From the NCBI GenBank assembly GCA_027475525.1, contig JAMWFC010000009.1, positions 2,082,197 through 2,146,196 on the forward strand: a stretch of 64,000 nt of DNA. The letters are read 5' to 3'. Position numbers and translations under genes: made by a program. Below, in pieces: positions 60,961-64,000 of this stretch. Position 1 is the stretch's first letter, and each line of letters starts with the position of its first letter. The notes under the pieces are model-generated. The model searched no databases. It saw nothing but the letters and a program-made list of their open reading frames with translations, and was not told the origin of the DNA. The stretch comes from Macrolepiota albuminosa. Taxonomy: Eukaryota > Basidiomycota > Agaricomycetes > Agaricales > Agaricaceae.

Positions 60961-62276
60961 AGAGCTGTAAAAAACAACATCTTTTACAATGCCCGATCAG
61001 CTTTCACTACAGCAATAGATTATTCTAGCCTTCTTATGTGATTCTATAACTAACATGTTAATGATACAATTAACTATCAATATGGCATGTAAAAGAACAA
61101 TCACACTTTAAACACTGTCTCCTACTCATGAGGATTGAGTAACATGCAAGGCAATATGGCCAATGTAATATACAAAGAATTATGAAAAACAGTTGTGCAA
61201 TCTTCAGGAGCTGAACTGTGAACTTGGCAAGTATGTATGAGCTCAGACTGGTCATTCTCTGACCTGTGGTATCAAAATCTAAGATGTAAGTAACAATTTA
61301 TAAATCAGAAAATATCATACCCAGAAACTATTATACTCTCAATAGACTCAATATCCTTAGGCAGAAATAAATTTTCCTAATACAAGCACCAATATGTTCA
61401 GCATTAATAATACACATACAAGATATTAACATATCTTAAGAAGACATCCTAAATGCAGGGCTGCAGAGGTCAAGTTGATAAGTGTAGTAACAACATTTTT
61501 TTTCCCAACATGCTGAGTAAGATTTGAATACAAACAAATCAAAGAGCCACCTTCCAACGAATAATACGTGGAAGAGTCAAATTGTTTATCTCTACAAGCC
61601 TTGGATTGAAGTGCACATATGTAAGAGTTTAGGGTATTCTGAGATCTCTCTAATAGAGCAGAAATATTATTATAGCTTTCCATAGGCTAGGTCATATATA
61701 AAATATCGTACTTGACCAATTAATAAAAGCTAATAGAAACAATGACATGTACTGCTTTGTAGTTGTCAACTATAGTACCAGATAAAGAGAGTTTGCAAAT
61801 AGTTCCCTATTTATCATCTTAAATATGTCTACAATATGATAGGCCATGAAAATCCGAAATCGAGGATCTGTCAGGATCTTTTCAGGTATTATGGGCACAG
61901 TATTTCCCACTATAAGAGCGCAAAACAGAGAATACTGATCATTCTTGCAGGCAAGAGAAAATATAGCTTCCTTGGTGATTATATGGCTAACAAGTTGCTA
62001 CAAAACAACAACAGCATGTACTGATAGTATCATCAACAATAAATAAGTCAACAACATTTACTCACATGGATTGCTGTGTCTCATTCATAGTAGGTAGCAA
62101 GATCTCCATTCAATAGCAGCACATTAATAAACAAGGAACAGGATATAAAAGCTTTGTTTGATAAGCAAGGATGATAAGAAGTTACAGACATATAACAAAA
62201 ATATCAGAAAGTACACATGTGTGTGAAGAGGGCAGGAGAGAGGATAAGATGAAGGTTTGGAGATCACATAGAGACA
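60961..62276. other. AT-rich sequence, no gene seen
   Basis: Short frames only, such as 61426-61683 on the minus strand, none recognised. Confidence 0.35.
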
Positions 62277-62447
62277 TCACAACGGTACGTGTCATACGTT
62301 GTACGGGAGCCCGCTTTGTGCCGTACCATACGTGTCCAGCGGAGTCCGCTACACTGGAGCAGAGCAGTCCCCACAGTGCCGTAGAATACAGAGCCGCGGA
62401 CGTGTCACAATGTGCTGTATGACACGGTCCAGTGGATCGATAAAAGG

Positions 62448-62601
62448 CGGGCACACACATGCGCACGCAGGCCCGGCGGATGCCAGCGGACACTAGCGGA
62501 CGTCAATGTGCGTCAGCGGCCGCCCGGGCACACACATGCGCACGCAGGCCCGGCGGATGCCAGCGGACACTAGCGGACGTCAATGTGCGTCAGCGGCCGC
62601 C
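62448..62601. repeat. Exact tandem duplication, period 77 bp (locus 6)
   Basis: 62448-62524 equals 62525-62601, exactly 77 bp each, with mismatches just outside. The left arm has only one copy. Confidence 0.92.
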
Positions 62602-62973
62602 AGCGGGCATCAGCACACGAGTGAAAACCTCCTCCATTGGCGGACTTCATGGCATGAATAAACCCTCCTCGAGGTTCCCCATTTCCCTCCCCTCTCCATT
62701 CCTCCCCGCAATAACTCGAGGCTGCGCATCTCCCCTTCCATCCTTTTCCCACCCCCGACGCCAGTGTACATCCACGAAAAGGCCCTGAAAATCTACGCAG
62801 GCCTACGCAAGCCACCAGCGGACATCTACACAGACGTACGTCGACGGACTCAAACCTACGCGGGCCCTCCCAGGCCTGCGCAGGACACCAGCGGACATCC
62901 ACAGAGGCCTACGCAGGTCCACGGAGTCTGGTTGGACCAAGGAAAAAAGTAACTTCGTCTTGCCCGCCGTATG

Positions 62974-63051
62974 CCTGTGGGGGGGAATCGAACCCCCGGC
63001 CTTGGGAAAGCCTCCAGCAACGGAACGCACATTTAACCGTTGCACCACAGG
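62974..63051 (-). other. tRNA-like Pol III segment in the right arm
   Basis: On the minus strand the A box TGGTGCAACGG and B box GGTTCGATTCC fit the consensus exactly. CCTGTGG at the start pairs with CCACAGG at the end, and GGGGG/CCCCC forms a T-arm. The A box starts three bases early and there is no variable loop, so no canonical anticodon arm can be folded. It is a tRNA-derived element rather than a working tRNA gene. Confidence 0.65.
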
Positions 63052-63194
63052 TCCGTTACTAACGGATAGATTCAAAGGTCGGATAACACAATGAACGGAC
63101 GCCCACCTACGTTTCCGCAGGTTCCCATATGGATTTTTTGAGGTGGAAGGGGGGTGGCATACCTCCCAAAAGAGTTTTCGTGGCCTGAAAGGGG

Positions 63195-63415
63195 CGTTGG
63201 CATCAGCAGCCATCAGCTGGCCATCAGCTGGCCATTAGCTGGCATCCGTCGGAGTTCGTCGGCAGCTATCGTGACCTGCTGGCATCCATCAGCATCCGTC
63301 GGCATCCGTTGTGCATCTGTCGGCATCCGCCGAATATCCGCTGGTATCCGTCGGAATCCACGGGAATCCGTCGGCAACCCCCGGCATCGTCTGGCATCGT
63401 CCAGCATCGTCCAGC
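63195..63415. repeat. Degenerate short tandem repeat in the right arm
   Basis: A run of units of about 10-14 bp based on GGCATCCGTC and variants. The left-arm counterpart (54770-54905) reads as CAGATGCC units with CpG lost. Confidence 0.7.
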
Positions 63416-63813
63416 ATCAGGGTGGGAGAGAAGGAAACGGGGTGCGTTGGTGTCCGCCGCATGGAGTGGCGTCTCGGAGAGCGTGGGGGGTGGCGGAAGA
63501 GGGATGGGGGTGGGGAGAAAGAGGGGGAAGGGGGAAGGGGAGGAGCGTGGGTGTCCGCTGGTACCCCAGTGGACGTAGCAGACGTCGGACGTCAGGTCAG
63601 GGGGGAGGAGGGAAGCGGGGTGCATGTGGTGGACGGGGGTGGCGTGTGAGGTAGTGTGGGGAGTGGAGAGGATGGCACTGGGGAGAAAGAGGGGGAAGGG
63701 CGGAAGAGGGTGCGTGAGTGTCCGCTGTCCGCTGGCATGCCAGCGGACGGTAGCGGACAGTAGCTGACGTCGGCATGTGAGCCAGCTGATGTCAGCGGTG
63801 CAACCAGTCCCAG

Positions 63814-63875
63814 TGGTTCAGTGGAATATTCGTTTATTGATATTCAATATTGTATACAGCGGTGGGTTCTACTCC
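63814..63875 (+). other. tRNA-Gly-like Pol III segment in the right arm
   Basis: TGGTTCAGTGG (63814-63824) matches the A box and the D-arm of tRNA-Gly. GGTTCTACTCC (63865-63875) is a near B box. A third B-like sequence, GGTTGGACTCC, lies at 63928-63938; its left-arm copy reads GGTTCAACTCC. Confidence 0.5.
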
Positions 63876-63950
63876 CCCTACTCCACCTTAATGGGGTCTA
63901 ATGGTGACAATGGAATATTGAGAGGCGGGTTGGACTCCTGCTAGTGACAA

Positions 63951-63986
63951 ATATTTTAATAGGGCCTGTAAGCCCTAATAAAATAT
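63951..63986. repeat. Hairpin palindrome near the outer end of the right arm
   Basis: ATATTTTAATAGGGCC, loop TGTA, AGCCCTAATAAAATAT. It is the counterpart of 53046-53081, about 14 bp from the window edge. Confidence 0.75.
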
Positions 63987-64000
63987 CCGTTCATCACTCG

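Larger units (their letters stand above)
62277..64000. repeat. Long inverted repeat, right arm (GC- and CpG-rich)
   Basis: Reverse complement of 53029-55630 without the 1120-bp insertion; it reaches the window end, so its outer limit is not seen. It keeps many CG dinucleotides. It contains a 77-bp-period duplication absent from the left arm, a tRNA-like segment, short GGCATCCGTC-type repeats (about 63195-63415), two further Pol III-like box pairs (63814-63938) and the terminal hairpin. Confidence 0.88.

Noticed and set aside
62974..63051. Functional tRNA gene
   Set aside because: The A box is out of register by three bases, there is no variable loop and no anticodon arm folds.
63154..63654. 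166-codon ORF in the right arm
   Set aside because: The product is low complexity from GC-rich short repeats, and overlapping frames on both strands are equally open.

Overview
The window is nuclear DNA of a filamentous basidiomycete, most likely a mushroom-forming agaricomycete. The clues are genes cut by many 45-60 bp introns, a DUF6534-type membrane protein, chromodomain Ty3/gypsy elements, a Helitron of the DUF6570 type, and CpG loss in the older repeats. No rRNA gene, canonical tRNA, CRISPR array or prokaryotic operon was seen. Only four or five gene models look host-like. Nearly everything else is transposon sequence of different ages, often nested.

Layout. 1-7028: an unidentified ORF split by a young, nearly intact chromovirus (710-6728, 312-bp LTRs, 5-bp target duplication). 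7029-9777: a possible LTR and an ATP12-like exon fragment. 9778-12763: two intact, divergent, uncharacterised genes sharing 242 bp. 13018-14452: the 3' end of a Ty1/copia element. 14946-17504: an intact 18-exon GH1 beta-glucosidase gene. 18600-29100: AT-rich repeat debris with solo LTRs of one family (called family B), a broken RT-RNase H element, a minisatellite and gypsy and copia scraps. 29999-31846: a DUF6534-like gene, probably decaying. 32845-34610: a complete but gag-only copia-type element. 34759-44638: more family B LTRs and a decayed second chromovirus. 46525-47870: a dead pogo-type DDE transposase. 48549-52790: an unknown ORF remnant and a third gypsy remnant, both on the minus strand. 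53029-64000: two long inverted copies of a GC-rich repeat carrying tRNA-like Pol III boxes, enclosing a Helitron pseudogene.

How the parts relate. The young chromovirus has an 11-nt primer-binding site exactly complementary to an internal LTR motif, as expected for Tf1-like self-priming, and its gag stop and pol start overlap as ATGA. Family B LTRs (about 520 bp) share the ends and the primer motif of this element and probably represent an older relative. Differences between its two LTRs, and between the two inverted arms, are largely C-to-T or G-to-A at CpG, which points to methylation-driven decay.

Caution. Six tandem duplications with a period of exactly 77 bp are scattered over unrelated sequence. 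This looks like an assembly artefact (unmerged k=77 overlaps), so order and copy number near those points should be treated with care.
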